Source: Robinsoniella peoriensis
GTDB lineage: Bacteria; Bacillota; Clostridia; Lachnospirales; Lachnospiraceae
Direction: 5' to 3'
Assembly (NCBI RefSeq): GCF_000797495.1
Contig: NZ_JTGN01000002.1
Coordinates: forward strand, 124,001 to 188,000
DNA: 64,000 nucleotides
Made by a program: the position numbers and the translations under genes. The notes beneath the pieces were generated by a model that worked only from the letters and a program-made list of their open reading frames with translations, had not been told where the DNA came from and ran no database searches. This document shows positions 26,589 through 35,743 of the stretch, in pieces. Each line of letters starts with the position of its first letter. The first letter of the stretch is position 1.

Positions 26589-28316
26589 ATGGAAAGAAAA
26601 GGAACGCAGGCTTTTATTGAAGCATTAAAACGGGAAGGGGTTGATATGTTATTCGGTTATCCGGGCGGTTATGCAATTGATATTTTTGATGCCCTTTATG
26701 ATCAGAGAGACATAGAAGTAATTCTTCCGAGACATGAGCAGGGGCTGATCCATGCTGCAGATGGTTATGCCAGATCTACGGGGAAAGTCGGAGTTTGCCT
26801 TGTCACCAGCGGTCCGGGGGCAACAAATCTGGTTACCGGGATTGCAACGGCTAATTATGACAGTGTACCGCTGGTATGCTTTACCGGCCAGGTGCCGACC
26901 CACTTAATTGGAAATGATGCTTTTCAGGAAGTAGATATCGTTGGAATTACCAGAAGTATCTGCAAATATGCGGTTACAGTCAGGGAGAGAAAAGATCTGG
27001 TACGGATCATAAAAGAAGCTTTTTATATTGCCAGAACAGGAAAACCGGGACCGGTAGTTGTTGATTTCCCAAAGGATATTCAAAATGAGATGTTTGAAGA
27101 CTGCTTTGATGAACCTGTTTCTATCAGGGGATATAAGCCTAATTTATCTGTACACAAAGGTCAGATTAAAAAGGCTCTGGAGATGTTAAAAAGCGCCAGA
27201 CGCCCTGTGTTCTTAATTGGTGGCGGTGTTCCGATTGCAGGTGCGCAAGGCGCATTGGAAGAATTGGTGAATAAGGTTCATGTTCCCGTAATTACTACGA
27301 TTATGGGAAAGGGGGCAATACCTACGGACCATGATTATTATATTGGAAATATTGGAATGCATGGTTCTTATGCTTCGAATATGGCAATTAGCGAGTGCGA
27401 CCTGCTGTTCTCCATAGGAACCAGGTTTAACGACCGGATCACGGGAAAAATCAGTGAATTTGCACCGGAAGCAACGATAATCCATGTAGATATTGAGGCG
27501 GCTTCCATATCCAGAAATATTCATGTAGATGTTCCAATTGTAGCGGATGCGAAACTGGCAATGGAAGCAATGCTGGAAAAGGCAGAGGATTGTGAAAGAA
27601 CAGAGTGGATAGGACGAATCAGGGAATGGAAAGCGGAATTTCCAATTGCCAGAAGTACTCACAAAGGACTTTCACCGGATAAAATCATTGAGGTTATTAA
27701 TAAACGGGGAAAAGACGGGATTATTGTAACAGATGTTGGGCAGCACCAGATGTGGGTAACACAGTTTCTGGAAATGAACCAACAGACCAGGCTTTTAACG
27801 TCCGGCGGACTGGGGACTATGGGATATGGCCTGCCGGCAGCAATAGGGGCAAAACTGGGAAATCCGAAGAGACAGGTAATCTGTGTATCGGGAGATGGCG
27901 GTGTGCAGATGAATATTCAGGAATTGGCAACAGCCGTAACCTGTGAAATACCGCTTACAATCTGTATTTTTAACAATAGTTACCTGGGAATGGTAAGACA
28001 GTGGCAGCAGTTATTTTACGATAAACGCTATGCAAGTACCTGTATGAAACGAAGAAGAAGCTGTGGAAGCAGCTGTGAAGGCTGTAAGACCAACGGATGT
28101 CCTGTATACTCTCCGGATTTTGTAAAACTGGCTGACAGTTATGGAGCGAAAGGAATCCGTGTATTTGATGAAAATGAAATAGAGGCTGCATTTATAGAGG
28201 CTGAGAGGAACCAGAACAGTCCGACGATCATCGAATTTATTATTGAACGGGATGAACTGGTATTGCCTATGGTGCCGGGTGGAAATGCAATTCACGATAT
28301 GGTAATGGAATGTTAA
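26589..28316 (+). CDS. ilvB: Acetolactate synthase large subunit with a Cys-rich insertion
   Basis: 575 aa from the ATG at 26589, with AAAGGAGG 7 nt upstream. It makes acetolactate or acetohydroxybutyrate from pyruvate using thiamine diphosphate, Mg and FAD, the first common step of Val, Leu and Ile synthesis. The catalytic glutamate lies in PRHEQG, and the cofactor motif is GDGGVQMNIQELATA with NNSYLGMV. After YDKRYAST comes an unusual insertion with cysteines at 485, 492, 496, 499 and 504 (pattern CX6CX3CX2CX4C) before the conserved SPDFVKLADSYGAKG. Its spacing could bind a metal or cluster, which is inferred. The gene is under T-box control and followed by ilvN. Confidence 0.95.
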   Translation: MERKGTQAFIEALKREGVDMLFGYPGGYAIDIFDALYDQRDIEVILPRHEQGLIHAADGYARSTGKVGVCLVTSGPGATNLVTGIATANYDSVPLVCFTGQVPTHLIGNDAFQEVDIVGITRSICKYAVTVRERKDLVRIIKEAFYIARTGKPGPVVVDFPKDIQNEMFEDCFDEPVSIRGYKPNLSVHKGQIKKALEMLKSARRPVFLIGGGVPIAGAQGALEELVNKVHVPVITTIMGKGAIPTDHDYYIGNIGMHGSYASNMAISECDLLFSIGTRFNDRITGKISEFAPEATIIHVDIEAASISRNIHVDVPIVADAKLAMEAMLEKAEDCERTEWIGRIREWKAEFPIARSTHKGLSPDKIIEVINKRGKDGIIVTDVGQHQMWVTQFLEMNQQTRLLTSGGLGTMGYGLPAAIGAKLGNPKRQVICVSGDGGVQMNIQELATAVTCEIPLTICIFNNSYLGMVRQWQQLFYDKRYASTCMKRRRSCGSSCEGCKTNGCPVYSPDFVKLADSYGAKGIRVFDENEIEAAFIEAERNQNSPTIIEFIIERDELVLPMVPGGNAIHDMVMEC

Positions 28317-28331
28317 AGGAGGAATAGTTAA

Positions 28332-28829
28332 ATGAAGAAAAGATGGATATCGTTATATGTGGAAAATGATGTGGGTGTGCTGGCTAGGATATCAGGACTG
28401 TTTTCCGGAAAATCTTATAATCTGCATAGTTTGACGGTGGGAGAGACGGAAGATAATACAGTGTCCAGAATGACAATCTGTGTGGACAGTGATGATGCTA
28501 CCTTTGAGCAGATTAAGAAACAGCTGAACAGATGTGTAGAAGTTATAAAAGTTGTTGATTTTACAAATGTTCCGATTCATATGAAGGAACTGATGTATCT
28601 GAAAATCCACACGGCAGGTGAGCAGGATAAAAATGAAGCCTTCCGTATGGCGGAAGTCTTTGGCGTCAAGGCAGTAGATATGAACAAAGACCGTCTGGTA
28701 CTGGAATGTGTACAGACGGAGGAGCGCAATAACGATCTGGTTAAGCTTGCTGCAAAAGAATTTTCTGCAATTGAAGTAGTGCGGGGCGGCAGTGTGGCGA
28801 TAGAATCAATTAGTATTACGGAGAGATAG
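28332..28829 (+). CDS. ilvN: Acetolactate synthase small (regulatory) subunit
   Basis: 165 aa. An N-terminal ACT domain (VENDVGVLARISGLFSGKSYN) senses valine. The C-terminal half matches the usual activation domain. It binds IlvB and gives full activity and feedback control. AAAGGAGG precedes the ATG at 28332, 15 bp after ilvB. Its last 14 bp overlap the convergent kinase gene. Confidence 0.95.
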   Translation: MKKRWISLYVENDVGVLARISGLFSGKSYNLHSLTVGETEDNTVSRMTICVDSDDATFEQIKKQLNRCVEVIKVVDFTNVPIHMKELMYLKIHTAGEQDKNEAFRMAEVFGVKAVDMNKDRLVLECVQTEERNNDLVKLAAKEFSAIEVVRGGSVAIESISITER

Positions 28830-30102
28830 TGTAGGAGCATTTTAGAATAAAAGTACATCCGCCTCCGGGGGTATCTTCTAATAAAATTTTGCCCCTCAGG
28901 GAGGTGGTATATTTTTGTGCAATACTTAAACCAAGCCCAAAATGTTCTTTGCTGCTACGTGATATGTCACCCTGATAGAATCTCTGGCAGACCTTCTTTT
29001 TATCTTCATCTGCGATACCGCAGCCATGATCAATAACTGAAAAGTAAATGTCATTTTTGTTAACGGACATCCGTAATGTAACAGTCTCTCCACTTGGTGA
29101 GTAGGCTATTGCATTGTCGAGAAATATACGAATAACCTGGGATAGATATCCGGGGATACTTGTGGGACTGTCAGTGAGATAATCGGCAGATTCCAGGCGA
29201 AGGTGAAGGTTTTTGGCTTTACACAGAGTCAGATACTTTTCATAGATTTCCAGAAGTAATGTATCAGGGTCATATTCTATGAAGACTTCTTCTGTATCAG
29301 ACGGTGAAATGGTAAGGGTTAAAAGATCCTGAATTAGAGAAGACATTCTTATACATTCCTGTTGAATAAGATTATGAAAGTAGTCTGTTTGATCGTGGAA
29401 CTGCTGTGCAGATGAAGCAGCATTTTGAATTAGCATTACGGGTGAACGAAGTTCATGGGAAGCAGCGGCTATAAAGTCATTTTGTAGTTTTTGATTCTCG
29501 CGCACAGGCGTCAGAGCAAGGCGGACGAACCGGTGTCCAAGGTAGAACAGGCAAATACAGCTGACAAATTCAATTAGCAGTAAATAAAATAGGAGTGTAA
29601 AGCCATCTGATTTTAAATGGGATATATCATTTAACAGATAGATATCCTGATAATGGCGATTGTTAGATAAGGAAATGTAGGCACAAAGGAAAGTACCTTG
29701 ACCAGCTTCGGTCACCTTAAACAATGGACTTTGATAGGAAGAGCCTGTTATAGAGGTAAGATAATTTTCTCTGATATAATCTTTGGCAGTCTGAATCAGA
29801 TTTTTCTGACCTGCGTGTAACTTGTCAGAGGTATTATAAAGCAGAGGTGCTCCATTTTCTTCAATATGAATCAGCAGATTTTCACGGTAACTTAGTTCGT
29901 CCAGCCAGGAATCTGAAACAGCAGAACCGTTCTGTAAAGTGGAGACTACATGAAAAATATTTGCCTGAAAAGTCTCTGTCTGTTTTTGATATAGGAATTT
30001 TGTATATAATACAGCTGTTATGGCAAGCGCCGCAGTAAGAATAATTCCGGAAGTCAGTACATACAGGATAGTTAATTTTTTTTGAACATTAGGAAATATC
30101 AT
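28816..30102 (-). CDS. Sensor histidine kinase
   Basis: 428 aa with membrane helices near 12-34 and 168-190 enclosing an extracytoplasmic sensor of about 130 residues. A HisKA segment has the phospho-accepting His in AAASHELRSPVML, and an ATPase domain has an N-box (FLDNAIAYSP) and HFGLGLSI. It is the partner of the response regulator encoded 72 bp upstream in the same direction. The signal is unknown. The two genes are divergent from a propeller/solute-binding lipoprotein that may take part in sensing. Confidence 0.92.
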   Translation of the reverse strand: MIFPNVQKKLTILYVLTSGIILTAALAITAVLYTKFLYQKQTETFQANIFHVVSTLQNGSAVSDSWLDELSYRENLLIHIEENGAPLLYNTSDKLHAGQKNLIQTAKDYIRENYLTSITGSSYQSPLFKVTEAGQGTFLCAYISLSNNRHYQDIYLLNDISHLKSDGFTLLFYLLLIEFVSCICLFYLGHRFVRLALTPVRENQKLQNDFIAAASHELRSPVMLIQNAASSAQQFHDQTDYFHNLIQQECIRMSSLIQDLLTLTISPSDTEEVFIEYDPDTLLLEIYEKYLTLCKAKNLHLRLESADYLTDSPTSIPGYLSQVIRIFLDNAIAYSPSGETVTLRMSVNKNDIYFSVIDHGCGIADEDKKKVCQRFYQGDISRSSKEHFGLGLSIAQKYTTSLRGKILLEDTPGGGCTFILKCSYTISP

Positions 30103-30174
30103 ATGTCAGTCAGATCCTTTCGTAAACTTTAGAGTATGCATAATGGTACAATCAACCCGGATCTGTCGGAGGTG

Positions 30175-30852
30175 CTATTTTGTGGATGCCAAATAATACC
30201 CGATTCCGTGCATGGTTTTAATACTGGTTTCTGCTTCTATTTTAGATAATCTTTTTCTTAGAAAATAGATGTAATTATCTAAATTACTTTCGTCCACATC
30301 GGAATCAGCCCCCCAGACAGAATTAAGCAAATAATCCCGTTGGAGAGTTAATTCAGCATTTTTTATAAAAACTTCCAATAGGCGGGTTTCCTTGTGGGAC
30401 AGGGAGACAGATAGTGACGCGGATGATAGCGTTTGTTTTTCTACATCCAGAACAAGATCTTTATAGTTCAGGGTTACAGCGGAGTGAAGAATTCCCGGAC
30501 GCCTTGATATAGCCCGGATACGCGCCATCAATTCGGATATTTCAAATGGTTTTGTTATATAATCATCAGCGCCTGCGTCCAGACCGCAGATCTTATCCTG
30601 CAGCTTTTCCAGTGCGGTAATTATGATAACGGGAGTCTCGATATTTTGTCCCCGTATAATTTTCAATAGGGAAAGTCCATCTATTTCGGGAATCATTCGG
30701 TCAAGTACAAGGATATCATAATAAGTATTTTGTATGTGAAATAAAGCGTCATCGCCGTTGTAGCAGATATCTGCTTCATATTGTGCCTGTAAAAAGTGGA
30801 GCTGTATAAGATTACAAAGATCTTTATCATCTTCAATTAGTAGAATACGCAT
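30175..30852 (-). CDS. OmpR-family response regulator
   Basis: 225 aa from the ATG at 30852, with AAGGAGT upstream; the longer open frame is not needed. The receiver domain has acidic EDD, phospho-acceptor Asp in ILVLDRM, and Lys in ITKPF. The C-terminal winged helix has LSHKETRLLEVF and VDESNLDNYIYFLRKRL. It pairs with the following histidine kinase and likely controls the divergent lipoprotein gene and its own operon. Confidence 0.93.
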   Translation of the reverse strand: MRILLIEDDKDLCNLIQLHFLQAQYEADICYNGDDALFHIQNTYYDILVLDRMIPEIDGLSLLKIIRGQNIETPVIIITALEKLQDKICGLDAGADDYITKPFEISELMARIRAISRRPGILHSAVTLNYKDLVLDVEKQTLSSASLSVSLSHKETRLLEVFIKNAELTLQRDYLLNSVWGADSDVDESNLDNYIYFLRKRLSKIEAETSIKTMHGIGYYLASTK

Positions 30853-31008
30853 GACAACACTCCTTAATATGGTATAAATTTTATTTATTATAGCACAGCT
30901 GAGCGGAGTAATCTTTAATAAATTATAAAGAAGTCCATGGCATTTTAGAAGTTTCTTCGAGATATTCGTGTTAGTATAGATTTGAACACGAAAGGAAGGG
31001 GCGCACAT

Positions 31009-33162
31009 ATGAAAAAAATTTGTTTGATGGCAATTTTAGTTTTCTTATTCATGATTCTTGGAACAGGATGCAGTCAAAAGAAAGTCAGTGAGAAATTTAA
31101 TGGTAAGGGGTACATGGAGGACGATATTGAACTGCCATTTGATCAGGATAGGGAGAAGGCAATATCATTTGTGAAAGTGAAGAAAAGCCAAATGTATCTG
31201 TACTCCAGGGAGAAAGAATCTGGTGATTATCATATTTATGAATTACTGAAAGACCATAGCTGGAAAGAGAAAAGTGAAAGCGGATTGACAGAGTTTTTTA
31301 AAAATGTAACATATGAACCAAGAATTATTGAGAGCGGTTTGGATGGAAATATTTATATGCTTTACTTTGATGATGATTATTTACCTCATATTGCTAAACA
31401 GCAGGGCAATACGATAGAAGAAGTTTTTATTGCGGATCTTAAGAAAGACGGATTAGAGCAGCAACCTGTAGATCCTAACGGGATAAAAAGTCTGGAAGAT
31501 GGGAGGATCATTATTTCTTATAATTCAGAAAAAGGAGCAGTTTTATACGATCGAGAAGGAAAAAAGATCAGAAGGTTTGATAAGTGGGAATTAGGAGTGA
31601 ATGTAACGAAAAATATTGGTGTATGTCCGGGGCTATTTCTATCCGTTAATGACACAGGAACGGGATTTTGTTTATATGATATAGAAACAGGGGAAAAGAA
31701 AAATGAAATAAAGGTTGGAGAATTGGCGGGACGCAGTTATCTGAAGGAAGGCGGCGGGCAAGATTTTTTCTTTTTGAATGATGAGGGGATTCATCATATT
31801 ATGGCAGACGGCAGTATCGTGGAAACAATCATAGAAGGGGATGAAATGCCGGCTCTTAAGTTAGATCAGGAGACTGTTTCTTTTGAAATAGGGGAAAATA
31901 ATAGCTTTTATGTGATGTTTCAGAAATCTGGGAATGCATCTTTAAAATACTATAACTATGACAAGAAGCAGCGAAAGGAAGATTCCACAATACTTAAAAT
32001 GGCGGGATTGGCAAAAAGTAATACAATACAGCAGGCGATTACTGAATTTGAAAAGAAGAATCCGGATGTGAAAATAGAATACCAGGATTATGGAGAAACC
32101 AAGGATCGTACTACCCTGTCAGATACGATAAGAATTATAAATACAGAAGTCTTGGCGGGTGAAAAAGGGCCGGATTTGATTATACTTGACGGACTTCCGG
32201 CCGATGCTTATGCAGCAAAGGGTGCGCTTTTGGATTTGTCTGTTATAGCAGATGAAATGGAAGGAGAATTAGGGTTACTGGATAATTTAAGCTTGCAAAA
32301 AGATAATAAGGGCAGAATATTTTCCATTTCATCCAGATTTGGGGTGCCTCTTTTAATTGGTAATGAAGATGCAATCAGGCAAATGGAATCTTTAGACAGT
32401 CTGGAAAAATATCTGAATCGTACGGATGCAGATCAAATTATAGAAAGTGATATTTATGAAAAAATTGCACAAAATATTTTCTATATGTATTATAACGATC
32501 TCAAGGCTGCTTCATTTCGGGAACAAGACCTTGAACAATATATAAATGTAGTAATGAAGCTGGTACGTAAGACAGGTGCAAAGAGCAGGGAAGAGGGGAG
32601 AGAAGAAGATAAAAATATGTTTCGGTTAGGATTCCCCTCTAATACTGGAAAATACAGAGTTGCCATAGAGGAGATGAAAAGCGTTATGGATTTATCATTA
32701 CCTGTAACTTTTCAGGGTAAATATGAAACTCAGGTAAAAACGATAAAGTCACTATATACACCTTATGACATGGTAGGTATTCATGCAGCATCTGAGCATA
32801 TGGATGAAGCAAAAGAATTTATCAGGACTTTGCTGTCGAAAAAAATGCAGAGTCTAGAGTTAGGGGAAGGATTTCCTGTGATTAGGCAAACTTTTCAAGA
32901 TTTGAAGCCTGTAGAGTCTGATGTGGAAGCAATGGTGGAGGGGGATGAAGAAGATCAGATTATTACGTTTATACAAGCTGATGAAGCAGAACTGGAAGAG
33001 TTTAAAAAAATAGCTGTGGAATTAAAACACCCACTAATCGTGGATACAATTATAGAGGAATTGATGATGGAACAAATGAACAGAGTCTATGCAGGGAGTG
33101 CATCCAGCAGTGTGGCAGCAAGGGAATTAGCGTCAAAGATCAGATTATACCGGAGTGAATAA
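31009..33162 (+). CDS. Lipoprotein with propeller-like N-terminus and solute-binding-like C-terminus
   Basis: 717 aa from the ATG at 31009; AAAGGAAGGGG precedes it and a TTG 9 codons earlier is less likely. The lipobox LGTGC puts the lipid on Cys21. Residues about 30-320 are repeating short beta stretches (GLDGNIYMLYFDD, LEDGRIIISYN, NDEGIHHIMADG) that look like a propeller. From about 325 the sequence is that of a family-1 extracellular sugar-binding protein (NTIQQAITEFEKKNPDVKIE, GPDLIILDGLPADAYAAKG). No permease or ATPase is nearby. It may be a ligand-binding partner of the divergent two-component system. Function is otherwise unknown. Confidence 0.75.
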   Translation: MKKICLMAILVFLFMILGTGCSQKKVSEKFNGKGYMEDDIELPFDQDREKAISFVKVKKSQMYLYSREKESGDYHIYELLKDHSWKEKSESGLTEFFKNVTYEPRIIESGLDGNIYMLYFDDDYLPHIAKQQGNTIEEVFIADLKKDGLEQQPVDPNGIKSLEDGRIIISYNSEKGAVLYDREGKKIRRFDKWELGVNVTKNIGVCPGLFLSVNDTGTGFCLYDIETGEKKNEIKVGELAGRSYLKEGGGQDFFFLNDEGIHHIMADGSIVETIIEGDEMPALKLDQETVSFEIGENNSFYVMFQKSGNASLKYYNYDKKQRKEDSTILKMAGLAKSNTIQQAITEFEKKNPDVKIEYQDYGETKDRTTLSDTIRIINTEVLAGEKGPDLIILDGLPADAYAAKGALLDLSVIADEMEGELGLLDNLSLQKDNKGRIFSISSRFGVPLLIGNEDAIRQMESLDSLEKYLNRTDADQIIESDIYEKIAQNIFYMYYNDLKAASFREQDLEQYINVVMKLVRKTGAKSREEGREEDKNMFRLGFPSNTGKYRVAIEEMKSVMDLSLPVTFQGKYETQVKTIKSLYTPYDMVGIHAASEHMDEAKEFIRTLLSKKMQSLELGEGFPVIRQTFQDLKPVESDVEAMVEGDEEDQIITFIQADEAELEEFKKIAVELKHPLIVDTIIEELMMEQMNRVYAGSASSSVAARELASKIRLYRSE

Positions 33163-33169
33163 AAGGATA

Positions 33170-33224
33170 CGCAGAAGAAGAATTTGGGAAATTAGTTTTC
33201 AAATTCTTCTTCTGCATTTTTTTA
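33170..33224. terminator. Strong terminator after the lipoprotein gene
   Basis: A perfect 16-bp stem GCAGAAGAAGAATTTG (33171-33186)/CAAATTCTTCTTCTGC (33200-33215) is followed by seven T residues. Confidence 0.92.
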
Positions 33225-33255
33225 ATAATATTATCAGCAGGTAAGGAGAAATTTG

Positions 33256-33284
33256 TTGACAGAAAGCAAGAGAAAATATATAAT
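33256..33284 (+). promoter_or_regulatory. Consensus promoter of the tetR-flavodoxin operon
   Basis: TTGACA (33256-33261), a 17-bp spacer and TATAAT (33279-33284). Two 14-bp direct repeats (33291-33304 and 33305-33318, TATATAAAGTAT core) lie just downstream and could be an operator for the TetR protein. Confidence 0.75.
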
Positions 33285-33371
33285 TATATTTATATAAAGT
33301 ATATTATATAAAGTATGTTATGTAAATTCGTTACACATAGATAGTGTATGACTGGCACACAGGAGGAAAAA

Positions 33372-33941
33372 ATGCCAAAACAGAGAATAACAAAAGAAAT
33401 GATACTGGATACTGCTTTTACATTAACAAGAGAGCAGGGATTTGAACGTGTAATTACAAAGGAGATTGCTGAGCGGATAGGTTGTTCGGTTCAGCCGATC
33501 TACAGTTATTATAAGAATATGGAGGAATTAAAAAAGGATTTGTTTCATAAGGCAGTGGTTTTTTATGGAGACTTTATTGCCAGAAATGCTGATCCGAAGG
33601 AATTCTTCAGGAGTGTAGGATATTGCCAGATTAAATTTGCCAGAAAAGAACCCCATCTGTTTTGGCTGCTATTTATGATGAAACAGGACAATTTGAACAG
33701 TTTTGAGGATATATATGAAAAGCGCAGCAATAAAAAGGTTACGGATAGAATTGCAGAGGAATTTGATATTACGCCGGAGTGTGCAAAAGCATTACATATG
33801 AATATGCTGATTTATACCCATGGAATTTCTTCCATGCTGGTTACGGGGTCAGTGCAGTTGGATGATGTAGAGATAAGAAAGATGCTGGATTTAGCATTTG
33901 ATGCTTTTTTAAGTAAAGTAACATATACTCGTAGAGGATAA
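33372..33941 (+). CDS. TetR-family transcriptional regulator
   Basis: 189 aa from the ATG at 33372, with AGGAGG 5 nt before. The N-terminal helix-turn-helix reads TKEIAERIGCSVQPIYSYYKN. A helical ligand domain with no distinctive cysteines follows. It most likely represses its own promoter and the flavodoxin gene 24 bp downstream. The effector is unknown. Confidence 0.88.
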   Translation: MPKQRITKEMILDTAFTLTREQGFERVITKEIAERIGCSVQPIYSYYKNMEELKKDLFHKAVVFYGDFIARNADPKEFFRSVGYCQIKFARKEPHLFWLLFMMKQDNLNSFEDIYEKRSNKKVTDRIAEEFDITPECAKALHMNMLIYTHGISSMLVTGSVQLDDVEIRKMLDLAFDAFLSKVTYTRRG

Positions 33942-33965
33942 ATAGCAAATAGGAGGAGAGTAACT

Positions 33966-34529
33966 ATGAATGAGGTTGTAGTAATTTATCAGTCAAAATA
34001 TGGAGCAGCAAAAAAATATGCAGAATGGATTGCAGAAGCTTTGGGTGCTGATTTATTTGAAAGAAGGAAGATAGCACCAGAAAAAATGATGGAATATGAT
34101 ACGGTCATTTACGGTGGAGGAATTTATGCAGGTGGTATTGCAGGGATTTCCCTGATTGGAAAAAATTATGAGAGGATTAAAGGGAAAAATATCATTTTAT
34201 TTACCTGCGGTCTTGCAAATACAAAAGTTGAAGAAAATGTAAAACATATTCGGGAGGGGATGGAGAAAGCATTACCAAAAGAGCTGATGAAGCAGGCTAA
34301 GCTGTATCATTTTCGCGGATATATGGATTATAGTAAATTGACGTCAGTACATAAATTGATGATGAAAATGATGAATAACATGATAGTTAAGAAACCGGAA
34401 AATGAGAAAACATCAGAGGACAGAGAATTTATAGCTACATACGGTAAAGCAGTTGATTTTACGGATCAGAGTAGTATCGGGGAACTGGTGGAGCAGTATA
34501 AGAAGTATCATAAAGTTAATCCGAATTAA
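33966..34529 (+). CDS. Flavodoxin-domain protein (HemG-like)
   Basis: 187 aa with an FMN-binding start VVIYQSKYGAAKKYAEWIAEAL and a GGGIYAGGIAG loop. It resembles the flavodoxin_5 group that includes protoporphyrinogen oxidase HemG. In anaerobes such proteins are usually small electron carriers or quinone/nitro reductases. A specific haem role cannot be claimed here. It is co-transcribed with the TetR regulator. Confidence 0.85.
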   Translation: MNEVVVIYQSKYGAAKKYAEWIAEALGADLFERRKIAPEKMMEYDTVIYGGGIYAGGIAGISLIGKNYERIKGKNIILFTCGLANTKVEENVKHIREGMEKALPKELMKQAKLYHFRGYMDYSKLTSVHKLMMKMMNNMIVKKPENEKTSEDREFIATYGKAVDFTDQSSIGELVEQYKKYHKVNPN

Positions 34530-34632
34530 TCTGGAAAAAGCGAATTCTGTTAGGGGAACAATGACAGAAGATCCGGCGACTGCACTATAGCAAGCCGAAC
34601 CCCCGTCCTTTTGTACACAATTCCCATCCACA

Positions 34633-34650
34633 ATCCACAAAGCGTCCTTA
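34633..34650 (+). repeat. Short relative of the ATCTACAAAGCGT repeat end
   Basis: ATCCACAAAGCGTCCTTA differs by one base from the repeat end at 748 and 21143. A downstream block CCAATTTTAAGCTGA recalls CCAAATTTAAGATGA after the copy at 21143. Confidence 0.5.
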
Positions 34651-34695
34651 ATCAGCAATCAGCAAAAGCCAATTTTAAGCTGAAATGATCATCTA

Positions 34696-35637
34696 TCAGG
34701 TATTTTCCAGTCCACTGTGGAATGAGCGGTTCCCGATATTTGCAAGCAGACGTTCCTGACTGCCTGGTATGCTGCTGATTTTGTGTTCCAGCAGAATCAG
34801 TGTTTTATGGTATGCACTGACGGCTTTATTTAATAGATCTTCCACGGAATCCTGAGAAATCAGACTGGTGTTCCAGGGATTTTCCCAGTCTTCCTTCTGT
34901 TCATTCAGCACTTTGGCGGTATCCATCTCATGGGGTGTCTGAATCATTGGAGAGAACCATTCATATCCAAAAATATGGGTCTCAAACCAATGCCAGAACT
35001 TCTTTTTAAGACCTGTTGAATCATGCAGAAGAGAAGTGCCCATCCGCATACAGGATATGGCATGGGAGATATTTCTGGAAGAATAGTTCTGTTTGTAGAC
35101 CTTTCGTGCAACCTGGCTGATCAATGCTGATATGGCAGATTGTTCAGCAACTGAGAGGGCGATGGTACGGGATTGGTAAAACTGACCCGGCTGCAGCCCT
35201 TTTCTCTTCTCCAGATATAAAATATCAAAGCAGGATTCCAGTTCAAAATGTTTTGCATAATACTGGTTGCCGTTTTTCCTTCCAACCTGATATTCTGTAC
35301 GGGCATACACGTAGGGATGAAACAGGCCGTCCAGTGTGTAATGCCCCAGAAATCCTGCTAAATAGGCAGTAATGATATTTTTCTCTTCTTCTTCTTTCAG
35401 ATGTTCTCTATAATCTAACATTGTTTGAAAAAGTTCTCTTGCGTGTTCTTCATGCATGAGGGAACCGATATTTTCTTTTCTTAGGTAGGCTGCAGGATAG
35501 TAGAAAAAAATATCCGGTCCCTGAAGTCCAAGACAGTATGCAGCGGTATGAGCATGAATGGTATTTTGCAGGATGCCCGGGGAAAGCAACCTATAAGTAT
35601 CCACTCCAAATAAGTAATGTAAAGTAAATCCTGGCAT
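34696..35637 (-). CDS. Zinc-dependent phospholipase C family protein
   Basis: 313 aa without a signal peptide. The N-terminus MPGFTLHYLFG and the histidine-rich blocks HAHTAAYCLGLQGPDIFFYYP and AGFLGHYTLDGLFHPYVY match the zinc-dependent phospholipase C/S1-P1 fold in Clostridia, where several His and Asp residues bind Zn. The lack of a signal peptide means a cytoplasmic role and suggests it is not a toxin. The start at 35637 has AAAGGAG upstream. Substrate is unknown. Confidence 0.8.
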   Translation of the reverse strand: MPGFTLHYLFGVDTYRLLSPGILQNTIHAHTAAYCLGLQGPDIFFYYPAAYLRKENIGSLMHEEHARELFQTMLDYREHLKEEEEKNIITAYLAGFLGHYTLDGLFHPYVYARTEYQVGRKNGNQYYAKHFELESCFDILYLEKRKGLQPGQFYQSRTIALSVAEQSAISALISQVARKVYKQNYSSRNISHAISCMRMGTSLLHDSTGLKKKFWHWFETHIFGYEWFSPMIQTPHEMDTAKVLNEQKEDWENPWNTSLISQDSVEDLLNKAVSAYHKTLILLEHKISSIPGSQERLLANIGNRSFHSGLENT

Positions 35638-35671
35638 ATTTCAATCTCCTTTGGTATAATTCTGGTTTTAA

Positions 35672-35685
35672 TAAGATCTTATTCT
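35672..35685. promoter_or_regulatory. 14-bp palindrome upstream of phospholipase C-like gene
   Basis: AATAAGATCTTATT is a perfect palindrome about 35 bp upstream of the start. It is a possible operator. No regulator can be assigned. Confidence 0.35.
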
Positions 35686-35743
35686 TATCATTGCCCAAAA
35701 TCAAGACTTTAAGAGTAATCTTATGATTTTCTTCACATTTTAT

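Noticed and set aside
34696..35637. Secreted phospholipase C toxin
   Set aside because: No signal peptide is present. The family in Clostridia includes many cytoplasmic members, so a toxin call is not supported.
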